64,000 nucleotides of DNA, from the NCBI GenBank assembly GCA_004352715.1, contig SCFE01000074.1, forward strand, positions 1,644,950 to 1,708,949, in the 5' to 3' direction. A program made the translations under genes and the position numbers. A model generated the notes under the pieces. That model saw nothing but the letters and a program-made list of their open reading frames with translations. It was not told the origin of the DNA and did not search any database. This DNA comes from Hofstenia miamia. Its lineage: Eukaryota; Xenacoelomorpha; Acoela. Numbering within the stretch: the first letter of the stretch is position 1; each line of letters starts with the position of its first letter. Positions 47,601-61,730 of the stretch are shown here, piece after piece.

Positions 47601-50600
47601 TTAATAAATGATAAATGAAAAATTTAAGTTCAATAATTATCATTACACTTTTGAATGGTAACTAAAATTTCAGACTTTTTGTCTCTAGTTATCTATGAAT
47701 TCATTAGGTACTAACTCCCACTAAAAAAATGGTAGGTCCCATTTATCAGTTATGATAACAGAAATATTTGTGTCCTAATATTTATACATAATGCATAGAA
47801 ATATTGCTAAACTGATATGCATGAAAAAGCAAATATATTATAGAGTAAAGTATATTCCCAAAATCTTTAATATTGATACTAAGTGGATATTTAAAACATT
47901 CTTAGTGTACCAATTACGTCTATGGAATATCCACACATAATTAAAAACAACAATGTGGTCACATTTACATGAAGGAGTACATTTAGAATAATGATGTAAA
48001 CTATCTTCTTCTAAAAGTTATTTTGAGTTATGCTTTTTAAACCAATGTGATTATCATTCATTGATTATTTAGAAATTCATTTTGTTTTCGTAAATCCATG
48101 CTGACAGTTGAATTAAAAATATTGAAGTTGTTTTAATTACTCTAAAGTTTGGGTATCCCAAAGTTCACTCAAATGAATTCTGAGGTTGTATGCTATTTCA
48201 GCTATTTGGATATAGTCTCTAGAATAATTGCTTATTTTCTTGCCATGGAAATATTCAATATAAATTTATCATCAGTAAAGATCCTTTTTTAAACATAGTC
48301 CAAATGTAAACTATTGTGTGTTAAAAATGATTGTCTACTGATGTAGCAAATAGATATTACACTAAAGCATGAAGCACAACCGATTGGAGTGATGAACAAA
48401 CTCTAATAATTAAGTGCCAAACTAAGTATTCTATAAATTACACTTAAAATTTTAAGGGGAAGATATTTCATGTACAATTGTAAAAATTCTTAATATTCTG
48501 TTGCAATATTTAATGCATTTTTAAAAGTAATGTTACACAGAGCATAATATTGAGTATTTACAGATTGTTTTTAGTAAGTGTTTATTTTGCAAATTATTGA
48601 AATATAACCACTTATTAGAAAAGACATTAAAAAATATGTCAAATAGTTTTCTAAATGTAAAAAACCCTAAAGTAATTTCCATTACTAATACTATGTATAG
48701 ATGTAACTAACATTTTAGAAATCTATTTTCAATGTAGATTCGATATTTATCAGGAGCCTAAATTTTCTATTTTCAATGGTAACTAAATTAAATTATATTT
48801 AAAGTTTAGTTAAACAAAGAAAATCTCTTTATTTATAACACATTAAAATTGTTAAAATATAAAATATTTTTTTTCAAAGACAATCCGATTAATCGTTGCA
48901 AGACAATTATTAGAATTCTGAAGCAAAATTACTAAAATGACATGCCATATCTTACTTGATATTTAATTTGATATAAGTATTCTTAACTTATGAAAATATT
49001 AGCATGATATTTAATATTATAATTGTGATGAAATTCGTAGATTTAGTTTTTTCAAAAGTTAGTTGGATATTTTTATTAATTTGCTTGATTTGATTTTCTA
49101 TGTCAATATACAAAAATGTATAATAGCTATTCTCCATAAAAGTATGAATTTTATATTTTTGTAGCGAATATTCTTGCAAAGCACCAACATGAAGTCCAAG
49201 TGGAGGTTGCAGAACCAATGTATAACATGATGACAGGTGTTGCCTTCAATGTTCAATAGCTTATTGCATAATATTTCTAAAAATAGTATTATTATTTAAA
49301 ATATTTATCTTTTCAGTTTTTTTTCACTAAAATAAACTTATATTATTATATTCAGTTTCCATAGTTTGGCTCTTATACTTAAATATTAATTACTTTCTGA
49401 AGTTTTTTTTGCACGCATTTTCCTTTATATCTGGAGTAATGGTTGATACCTTAAAACAACATTTTTTCTATGGTTCACACAAAATGATAAAATTTGGAAA
49501 TTACAATTTCCAATATTTGCAATTAACAATTATATTTTAAAACATATTGCTGCATACATAAAATAACTTGTAAAGAACATAAATCACATCCTATGTACTA
49601 GTAATTTAATCAAATACTGATAATTTTTAGCTTGTTTACAATAATATATTTGTTGCAATACATTGCAAGTCACTAGAATTGAAAAATAATCAATAATTTT
49701 CTGTAATTAAATTCTCCATTTAATACTAGTATTATAGCAGTAATATAAAAACATCTATAAAACCAATAAGAACATGTAAAATTTGTCTATATTACTTGAA
49801 AACCAACATGGCTTATCCTTTCAATAAAACACCAAACAATGGTTTCTAATGTACAATATTTATAAATTTGCCTATGTCACAATATGTTCTTCTGTACTTA
49901 AGTGTAATTTTTAAAAATGCATTGAACATTGAAGACATGAAAAATGATTTCAAAAAGATGAAATGGGTTAAAGAAGCAAAGGAGAAATTTGATCAACTCC
50001 AGCACAAAATTGTTGACAAGATTCAATGTGCTAAAGCAGAAAAAATGATAAAAAACCAATGTAACCAATGTAAAAGTGAAGTAAGCTCTATGCATACCTT
50101 TCCTTTGATAGTATTTATACCAAAAATAATATTTTAATATACATGAAGTAGAATAATGTAACTGTAAGTGAATCTTTAATCAGCTGGCAAGAGGATATCC
50201 ATTTCTTAACCTAGAAAATTTGCAAATATATAAGCAGTATAGCACCCAAAACTATATTTTATATAATCATTTGCTCAACTAATTTTGAATATAATAGAAA
50301 AAGTTGTCTCAAATTTGTGTTTTTACGGAACAAAACCTGATAATACTTCTGATGGATTTTGTCATGAAGTCCAATCATTCTTTTAAGAAAAGTTAACATA
50401 GTAAAAATGAGCACTATTTTACAAAAATACAAACTAGTATATACCATAACTCTAAATTCCGCAAAACTACTTTAACTGTATTCCGCCTCTTGTGTATATA
50501 TATATANNNNNNNNNNNNNNNNNNNNNNNNNNNNNNNNNNNNNNNNNNNNNNNNNNNNNNNNNNNNNNNNNNNNNNNNNNNNNNNNNNNNNNNNNNNNNN

Positions 50601-53346
50601 NNNNNNNNNNNNNNNNNNNNNNNNNNNNNNNNNNNNNNNNNNNNNNNNNNNNNNNNNNNNNNNNNNNNNNNNNNNNNNNNNNNNNNNNNNNNNNNNNNNN
50701 NNNNNNNNNNNNNNNNNNNNNNNNNNNNNNNNNNNNNNNNNNNNNNNNNTATATATATATAGAAACTGTTTCGTCCACATTTTCAACAATTTAAGAAATG
50801 TGGAAGTCCTTGGATCATGCACACATCTATGAGTTAATGTTGTACTGAAAGTATAAACTTGAAAGTATAAACTTTTTTTCAAAGTAAAAGCCTTCAATTT
50901 CTCCCCATGGTCAATGTTCAGATGATAAAGTCTAAAGCATTTGGCAAACAACTATCTTTAGGTATTTTGTTTCTCTAAATAGGTCACCTAAACCATTCTC
51001 CAGACTCTGGGACTGAAGATTTCGTTCAAGGACGAAACCCACGCTCGAAATTTCAAGGGTAACTGAAATCTGGGTTCCTCATCTATCTCTTTTTGTTAAG
51101 CTAATCTTTGTGAAATTCTTCAGTCAATGAATCTACAAATGTAAATACTTTTCTCCTTTGTAAGTGAATTTGGACATTACATTTTACAGAAATTAACATG
51201 CTATGTAGCGTTTTTATCAAATCTGAATTTGACAATGTTTTTTCGATCGTAGGGGCAATGCAATTCCTCCTGATAACTTGAGAACAATAACATCACACAA
51301 GGAGTTTAAGAGGAGACTACAGACATTTTTGTTTCATTAATTTGTTTTAGCGCTTTGCGCGATATAAGTACAATAAAATTTAAATGAAGTAAATTAAAAT
51401 AAATGTAGGGCGTCAACTTATGAAGGAATACTGAGAGATTTAACGAACAATTTTAGAAGTGCAGCATTTAGGTCTTAGACATTTTTAAAATTTTAATTAT
51501 TTTATACCTCTCATTGATTGTGTATATTGTTTTTATTGAAAACTTTTTTTAAAAAAATTGACATAATTTTACTAGAAATTTTTCTTTTGATTCGATCTGG
51601 TCGTGGATCAGTGTTAGACGAAGGAGGTCAGATTTATTCATTCATTTGACATAAACATAATATATTATAGGTAATTTAATCAAAACATTTAGTCAAAGAA
51701 AAAAAAAGACTGTCAAAAGCAAAAAGAATGTAATGATTTTCAGTATAGTGGATTTAATTGTCAAACAGGTGTTAGTGCAATAAAGGCCACTTATCACAAG
51801 CTCAAAAGGAATACAATGGTTCAAATAACAAAAGAAGCGGTTCTTAGCTTTGATCCCCAGAAGTTTACTCAGCTTGCAGCTCATTACTTCCATAGCGGTG
51901 GAATGATTTTTATTAAGGCCATGAAGATGTAAGGAGATTTATTCGTTACTTTGAAATTATATATAGTAGCATCCATGTCCATAATTTCATCTTCAATTTC
52001 AAAATTTCTCAATTAAAATTTAAGGGGGTAATTTTGTAAATTTGAAAACATAGATTAGCAAATTAGAAAAATATGTCATTTAATTGTTATTTTATTTCAA
52101 TTTTTCTGTTTAGGCAAAATTGTGTTTTTAGACTTAATAATATTTGAATGGGCTGACGTAACTAATGCTGCAAAAATTCTTAAGGTTCTTAAGGTTTCGC
52201 AAGACAAGTTTAAACATCTGTATATTGCACTATGTTCCTTAATTGGGGTTTTTACCTTAGGCTGCTGTAGCTCAATGAATACATTGCACATTGCAGATAT
52301 TAAGTTCGCATTATACTTATACAACTTTTTTACAAAAAATTCGTTTAAAATCGGAAAATTTTTTGCTGATTTCAAGATCAGATATTATTACAAATGAATT
52401 TCATAATATTAACAAAATTTTAATTTTATTATTATATAATTTGATAGGAAAGTGCATTTAAGATATTCACAATTTATAAAAGTAAATTATTATGGTATAC
52501 AAAAAATGACATGTTATATTGCCAATAGCTGATGCATTGTTTTTGGTTTTAAAAAATATGCACATTTTCTTTCATTCTCTAATTAAATCAACTTACTGAA
52601 CCTTCTGTACAAAAAAGATATTAAACACAAACCATGAACTTCAGTAAACATATTATAAAGTTCACAATAAAATAGTTGCCTTACAACTTTGCTGGCAAAC
52701 TTTTTTGATTTAATGAGGCGCGCAATCAAAATTTGTAAGTGTGTACGCGATTCTAACTTTGTTGTAAACAAAATTTAAAAAGTTAAGTACCGTGGACACT
52801 TACAACGTTGCGCACAACTTTTTGGCTAATTATAAAATTTACAACAAAAATATTTGCATACACACAACTTTGTGCAAAACTTTTTGGTTGAATTATATTG
52901 ATTGCCATTTTTATAAATTGAACCTACCAATAAAATGCACTGCAACCAATACAGCCTGTAGAATGAATTGTGTAAATAATAATGCGCGGTTAAATTCTTT
53001 CTCAAAATCGTAATATATATGAATTAAAAGTTCAAAACAAAGTTGGAATCGCTTACACACTTACAACTTTTGGTTGTAAATTAAGAAAGGTTGTGCTCAA
53101 AGTTGTAAGTGTGTACGCTACCTTGAAGAACTTGTTTTTCATTTCAACATTTGCATTGCGGCTGATATTGCAAAAGTAAATATATATATATATGTATATA
53201 TANNNNNNNNNNNNNNNNNNNNNNNNNNNNNNNNNNNNNNNNNNNNNNNNNNNNNNNNNNNNNNNNNNNNNNNNNNNNNNNNNNNNNNNNNNNNNNNNNN
53301 NNNNNNNNNNNNNNNNNNNNNNNNNNNNNNNNNNNNNNNNNNNNNN

Positions 53347-53386
<40 letters not shown>

Positions 53387-56300
53387 CTTAATTGTATATG
53401 GAATCAATCTTACAAATTTAACTTTCAAACCACTTATACTTTCTCTGCGTACTATTAGAAAATTGACTATTAGAATGATCATATAATTTTAATTTTAAAT
53501 TTTAAAAGTCTCGCAATGGACCTTGTACTAAAATTACTAAATACAAATTGCATTCCTATATTTATTTGAAATATATTCTTAGTTTTCTTTATAAAATTAT
53601 TTCAGTCAAAGCGTCTATTTAGCCTAGATAAATACATTTTAATGGGACTTAAAATCTTGGACAAAGCTTTGATTGCTGGAGCTGTACTTCTGACATCTCT
53701 AAAAGCACTCACTGTAAACAAGTATATTGGTGATATCGAGTATGAAAACCACTACATTACTGCAAGTTTTCAGCATATGGATATCTTGAGACAAGTTCAA
53801 AATTTGTATGACTTCTTTATTTTATTTATATATCTGTCACTTTTTTAATAATTTAATAAGCAATCGCAGGTAGACTATGTTTATCACAGATTACAAACAA
53901 ATAATCTAAGAGTCATTTCATTGAATTGATTTTGATGATCTAGAGAAAATAGTTCAGACTAAAATCGAAAAACCTAACTTGACTTTTTTTACTACTAAAA
54001 ATCTTAGCACTTCCTTAGCTAACATGAGGCACACTGAAACTAAGATTTACATCAGTTGGAATCGGTTTGAGAGAACCCACGATTCGGTTTCGGATACAAA
54101 ACCCTAAAAAATCGGATACAGTTTCGGGTAAGCCCACATGTTCCGGGAAAACGCCAGCTACTTCAAAGTGGCCTAAGAAGGCCTTAATTCAATAATTATT
54201 GATTTATATATTGATGGGATTAAAAGTCAAAAAGGAGGACAATACATTATCATTCGTTTGAAATTTTGAAGGTCACTTTGACGTCCGGAATTTCGGGTAG
54301 GATTCGGGTGAGATGCTGTGTATTTTGGGAAATTTCGTGTACATTCAGTTTCGGGTACGTGTTTAAAAATCGATTCGGTTTCGGTTCCAAATTCTGTACC
54401 CGATTCCAACTGTGGTACAGCAAGTATTGGTTTGGATATTAAAATCATAACCTATGCTGTTTTTAACATCCTTTGATAAAGTACGTATGAAAGAAACTTC
54501 AAAATACCTCAGGAAACATATTGCACTCATTTTGTATTATGTTGTTGTTTAAACTGATTCATTATTTTTTTCTTTCTACAATAGTTAGCTATATTATTAC
54601 TTTGTTTTCAATTTTTTTAATTTATTTTGTGTAAATTTGTTCAAAAAATACCAAGGCTTTTGGCAATCAAACGTAAAATTAAGGATCCAAAATGAAATTC
54701 TTTTGTACGGATAGATATATAAAATTATATCATAGCCACGAATACGAAGCCTTTTTAGCAATAGAAATTATTTTTAAGCAGTTCATGTTTACATATGGGA
54801 CACAATAGATAAAAAAAAAGTTATCTTGTTTATGCACTTGAAAATATTTTTCAACAACTTCATCCTTTCTAAACACAATCTCATTGCTTCTAGTTAATAC
54901 CGGATTTCAATAAATAATCAGTCAAAATATTGAAAAATTTAGAATGAAAACTATCTTCACAATCAATCGAATAAGAAACTTATTACTGGAAAGCACAAGA
55001 CATCACAGAATGGCACTATAAAGGATTGCATGCATTTGGAAAAATTGACAGTTTTTTTTCAGAAAACATTAAGAAAAAAAATACTGATATGCAAGATATC
55101 AATAAATACTTCTAATGTATGATGGTAAAATACTTGAAGGTTGCTTTGCAACTAATATTTGGATTTTACAATTTTAGTGTGGTAAAAAATGCGCAAGTGG
55201 AGAAACACTTTTTTTAGAAAGAATATTTCTATTTTGGAGGTTGACAAAGCACCTTGAGCCGACCCAACGCGCACGTAAACAAGGACCTGCTTCCAAATAT
55301 GATTAAAACATCTATTGGTGAAAGCACTGCGATGCAATGGAATAAATTGCTGTGCCTGAATTCCTGAAAAAAATTAATTTTATATTTCGAAAATACTTAA
55401 GGTTCCAATGAAAAGCCATGAGAACACCAATAAACTACAGTATTTCTTTTTGTCTGGACATCTTTTCTAAGAACAATTAAGTCTATCTTCCAAATAAAAG
55501 GCTCGGAATTTTTCTCCGAAATTCTTTGGCCTAATACCAATTAGCGTAGAGCAATCATTCATAAAAAAAGATCTCTTGTTTTTAAGAATAAAATATTTTA
55601 AAATTCTATGAAATTGATCAAGAGAATTTCATCTTGAAATACTACACTTCAGTGATTAATCTCTTGAAATAGCATTTTAGAAATTACATCTTAATATCGA
55701 GAAAATAATTTCTAGTTTAATATACAAGAGAATTATATCTAGAAAATAAAAATTTAAAAAAAAATAACTTTTAATCATGTACATAGCGCAAAGTCAATAA
55801 TTCATGAAAATAGCAGTGCATGATTGTATAAACTATTGTATAAACTCTATAATTACAATCTCTCAAATTAGGCAGGCAATTTCATTTATGTAAATCATTA
55901 AATTAAATGTTATGAAATGTTCTTGCATATAAATTCCCTAACAATTTGCAAATAAATTTGGCTTTTACAAATTTAATTAAGCTATGATCTTATAATTAAA
56001 TGTATAAATACATTTGAATGAATATAAATAGATACTTATAGTAAACTAATATTACTAATTATGCACTTTAAGACTCCATATTGTAACTTCGCATAAATTA
56101 TTCCTATATATCATTATTGAATTCAAAAAGGTTTTTCAAATATGAAAATAATATCTATAAAGTAAAAAATCAAGTTTCTATTTTCATAAGAAATTGATGT
56201 ACTAAGAAAAATAAGAGATTTTTTTTGAGTGTAGGCATCAAAAAAATATTTTTTTATTAATTAAATATGCTTAATTTTGAAGATCTCGATCCATCCATTA

Positions 56301-59085
56301 TATTTAAAAATTGGGGAAATCCCATTCTTCAAAATTTTTTAATTACATATTCTTAAAAATATTATTAAGTTTGAATTAATGAGTCAAAGCCTTGCTAGGC
56401 ATACAAATGATAAAAATCCTGCGCTTTAGCATTGAGTTTGTTGTGGCTAGACCCGATTTGCAAGAATATATTTTTTGTCTAAAAGAAGATATATGTCTCA
56501 TATGTTTAAATTGATATGACTTAAGTAATTACCCTAATTGTAATGTTATTCAATACGTTGATGAAAAAATGCTATTTTGCTAAAATAAATCGATTGAAAA
56601 AGCAATCCTAAAAATAGAAGATGACTGTGCTCAATTATCTCACTGAAATTGCGTGTTAATCTTACCAAAACTCAATTCTGTATTATAAAATCAAAAACTA
56701 ATTCCAAAAATTGTTCTCAACAGAAGCTAAACTTTCATGGCACCCAAATAGATGAAGTGGATAATTTCAAATACTTAGGAATTACATTCCACTCTACTTA
56801 CCTTTGAAAAGCAATTTAATATAATCATTAAACGAATGGCTATTTCAAAATCAGTCACCTACAAAAGCTAAAATTCAGTTAATCCATTCCATAGTTTTAA
56901 GTCATTTTTATTATGGCAATGTAATTTATGCGGATAAATGAAAAATTCCTAAAGAAAATTATTACACATTTAAGATGGTAAATGAAGTTAGTTACTATTA
57001 CCTCTTCTCATATTAATAATATTAAATACAAAAATTTCACTAAAAATTTCTTAAATCCAAATTCAGATAAACGTTTTAACAACATTGTATAGGATCGTAA
57101 ACAACAATCCTTATGATAAGATACATTTCCCTAATCTCGGTAAAATCACACACCTAAATACATGCACTCGAAATATGAAACCAGTTCTTCGTAAAAAGAT
57201 AATGAGAAATTCATTCATTAATACTTCTATAATTTTATAATCATTTACCTAGAGAATTAGTTACTGAATACTTTAAAGATGCTTAAAAACAATGTCAAAC
57301 GATATTACTATAATTCTAGAAAAAAATAATTGAATTCAAATGGAGGGGTTTGCAATTTTACAACCAGAATTATTCAACTAACAAATTAAAACGCCATAAG
57401 CCCAATGGTGCAATTTTCTTTTGTATTGTTATTGTTCAGTTCATTGACGCCTTCAGAGTTGCTATCAGTATAATTATATATTGTCAAAGTGCATAATGTG
57501 TATATATNTATATATGCTTCTTGTACAATTACAGACAATAAAAGCTAGTTAATGTAAATGTAGTAAAATACGGCCTGGGTCAGCCTGAATAGAATCGACG
57601 CATTTTCCTTCACTTTCCCCGATTGGTATATACAGAATATTTATGAAGCATCCATTGCTGAAAAGTTTGCATCACTAACTTTTAGTTGATAAATACCTAA
57701 GAACCTTTCATTAAAGTTCACTTAGTCTTTATAATGAGAAAGGTAATCAATTTATGCTAAAAGCTAATGTAAAATTAAAAGCCAAAAGCAAACTAATGGT
57801 ATGGACCACTACAAATATGTACTTTAGCATTGCTCAATATATGATAATATGCAAATTTCATATTGAAAGAACTTTAGAAGAAATTTTGCCACTAAATTTT
57901 GGATCCCTCTAGTGGCGAATGTTAACGTGAATATTGGATCATACCACTTCATTGATTTCTTCTTTTAATGAATCTTAAAATATTTGCTGGTGAGATCGTT
58001 TCAGAATGCCCTCGCGTTGTGTGGTTGGTATAAACAATATTGTAGAATCACTGGGTTGAATCTAGAGAGAACTATGTCAGAGGACTTAATGTCGAAGCAG
58101 AATGTCGCTTCGGTGAACATTTACTAGCGCAACAGTGATTCTAACTAAGTAACAAGATAACACGATTACACTGAAGTTCTTTCTCTCTTTAAAGATGCTT
58201 TGAAGTGTCTTATATACAATGCGTATTAACAATATGTACAAACATACAAACAACTAGTCACTAGTAAACACGAAAAGCGCGTGAGCTGGCCGTTACTAAA
58301 AACAGTACCTGCCGATGCTACAATATTTACAAATAGTTTTAGACATGTTTTCTTATATCACATCCACACATACATCATATTCTCAGTTAGAATTTTTGCT
58401 AGTACAAAACTTCAACTGTAATTTTTGCAAATATAGTTCGTCAAAATGCGCTCACGAGGATTTTGACAGTAAATTAAATTTGAGTCAGATTTGACACCAA
58501 AATATTTTTCAAATTTTTAGATAATCATCAATAAAATGTTAATGTATGATACTGTCTGCATTTGAATATTTCTAATTAATGTTTTAGTGGTCTAAAACAC
58601 AATTTCCCCATTTATACATGCTATTTTTTTAAAAAGTAATTATTAGATTATGGTTCATTCTTTGTGTTTACATTTACTTGTTTAGGACATATGTACTACC
58701 TTTGCGAAAACATGAAAAAAAAAGTTACTTTTTTCTTATGTCTCCGTCTCCAACGGTTTTTGAAAAGAAGAAGCTTAAGAATAGCATAACCATGTACATT
58801 GTCAAATTAATATTAGTTATCTCATTTCTAGCTTTTGATAGACGAGTCTCAGATCTCATGGATAATATTGCGCAAAAGACGTTTGCTGAATATTATATAA
58901 GAACTGTTGCAGGTGCACGATTTGCAACATCTGGTGAGCATTTCAGCATATATATATATATATATAATCTTAAAACTTTGGAGAAATGTTCCTGAACTTT
59001 TTCTTTTTACTAGAAAAAGTTCGGAAATATTTCTCGAAATGCTTGAAAATGACAACAGTGTTTGTCGAAACATGTCACATGTCAC

Positions 59086-59122
<37 letters not shown>

Positions 59123-59322
59123 CAACGTTCTCATCGGGTCTGAATTTTGGGCACGAAACTCAAACTTTTTGAAATTGGNNNNNNNNNNNNNNNNNNNNNN
59201 NNNNNNNNNNNNNNNNNNNNNNNNNNNNNNNNNNNNNNNNNNNNNNNNNNNNNNNNNNNNNNNNNNNNNNNNNNNNNNNNNNNNNNNNNNNNNNNNNNNN
59301 NNNNNNNNNNNNNNNNNNNNNN

Positions 59323-59356
<34 letters not shown>

Positions 59357-61692
59357 TAGATGGACACGGGTGTAATTTTGATAACCGCACCCGCAGTGAT
59401 TGGGCCCGTAACCGCACTGCACCCGCATGCCTGTTAGAAATATTCAACCGCATCTGCAACACACCCGCTAGTGGTTCAACGAGTCGGTGTCATTTCAAGA
59501 AATTAAGCCAAACAATGTCAAAGCCGAATTCACTTTTTATAAATTTTGTTTAATTAAATGAATAATGTCAAATATTATATTATATAGATTTAGCAGTATA
59601 ATAAATATTTTATTTGTTTAGTATTATACAGTTAACAAAATATAAATGTCTACTCGCACTGCAATCCGCGTTGCATTTGAAAATCAGTACCCGCACTGCC
59701 CCGCACCCGCGCGTTTAAACACCCATCCGCAACCATCTTTAATATATATATACATTCAGTACTGGTCAAAAGTTTGGAAACACTTTCCAAATTTAGAAAT
59801 GTTTGTATTTTACACTAAAAAACGCAATGTAGAAACAATATGATAACACCATGAAGAAAGTAAATAGTTAATTCAGAAAAACTCACTAATATTTTGTATG
59901 TCCGCTATTATTGGCCAAACACGAAGCAATGCGATTTGACATTGACTCCACCAGCTTTTTACAATAATCATCAGTAATCTCTGTGCACCTTCAGATCGTC
60001 GAGTGATGTGCATTGGCGCTTCCTCAGACAGTTTTTGATGTTATGCCAGCAATTTTCTATGACATTGAGGTCTGGGGAGTTTCCTGACCAGTTCTCAAGC
60101 AACTGAAAGTCTTGTGATGCAATCCACTGTTTCACAACTTTGGCGCTGTGGCAAGGAGCACCATCTTGTTGTATTACAAATGTTCTGCGAAGCTGCATAA
60201 ACATGGGAACTTTCTCCTGAATTATTTTGAGGTAGACCTTGCCTGTGACTGTCTCATTGTGAGGAACAAAATGCAGACCAGCACGCCGATTGGCAGTTAT
60301 AGCACCCCAAATCATCACAGAAGGTGCTGAGCAGACAGTTTGTTGCGTGTAACATGTGTTGAATCTATTTCATAACTTGAAATTAAACATTTAGATGTTA
60401 TTTCTTTTAACAGTTTATTTAGATAGCCATTTTTCCTGAATATATAAAAGAATAAATCTAGGTTCTTTTTTAATAATTGAAAATTCAATTATATTTTTAT
60501 GAATAATTTACATAAAAAACGTTATTGTATTAGTCTTAAATTTTAATGGACAATAGGAAGCGAATGGTATATACAGACCTAGACCTGCCTTTGTGTTTTT
60601 AATGTATACTTTGATGTAAAATTCTTATTGTAAATATAAAATTTTTAATTTCGAGATTAATGTTCTGCAAAAACTGTGAGCTTATTTTTTTATTAAAGTA
60701 GCGAATATATCATCTCATAATGTTTGTAAAAAAATTGGCACATCTTTGATTTCTTATGATAGCAGCCTTAATGGAAAAAATTAAATTGTTAACCCTCATA
60801 TATTTTGAATGAATGGCATGGCACAATCCTTCAACACGTGTGCCTCGCAAAATCCATGACATAATAATGTATATTTTTTCAGCTGCCAGCATATATAGCC
60901 AGTGCTAGAAACGCTAAAATTGAATGAATATATATGTTTTAGATCAAATGATTTAAAACAGTCACAATCCTGCATTAATTTTTAAATTTTTTCTTAATTT
61001 TAATGAAACCATGAGAAAATATTACCTTTATAATATTTCAGCCACAAATATATTTTTCAAAAAAAAATATGACTTTTTATGACTATAACTGAAAACCATT
61101 TAATTTTAATCTGACTGCAAAACAGACCGACAGAAAAATATGACTTATTACTTTTGATTTCTCTAATTATTAATAAAGAACAAACTCTTGTGAATGAAAA
61201 TACACAAATATTGCATGTCATCGAAAATTTTTAGCATTTTTAATTCAATATTATCCCACACTATATTATCTGGTATTATCCGGTAATCAAGCTAAATTTT
61301 ACCGGATATCGGATATCCGTATCCATTTGTGTAAATGCAAATTTTACCGGATACAGGATGCCGGATTCCGGCATATCCCTAATATATATATATATATATA
61401 TATATATANNNNNNNNNNNNNNNNNNNNNNNNNNNNNNNNNNNNNNNNNNNNNNNNNNNNNNNNNNNNNNNNNNNNNNNNNNNNNNNNNNNNNNNNNNNN
61501 NNNNNNNNNNNNNNNNNNNNNNNNNNNNNNNNNNNNNNNNNNNNNNNNNNNNNNNNNNNNNNNNNNNNNNNNNNNNNNNNNNNNNNNNNNNNNNNNNNNN
61601 NNNNNNNNNNNNNNNNNNNNNNNNNNNNNNNNNNNNNNNNNNNNNNNNNNNNNNNNNNNNNNNNNNNNNNNNNNNNNNNNNNNNNNNNNNNN

Positions 61693-61730
<38 letters not shown>

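Noticed and set aside
50467-50951. Open frames across runs of N and TA repeats (also at 53.2, 59.2 and 61.4 kb)
   Set aside because: They exist only because Ns are read through as unknown residues and TA repeats translate as IYIYIY.
52097-52397. Overlapping 91-92 codon open frames on both strands
   Set aside because: Neither has a recognised motif. The plus frame does not fit the phase needed to bridge the DCST-like exons without an immediate stop.
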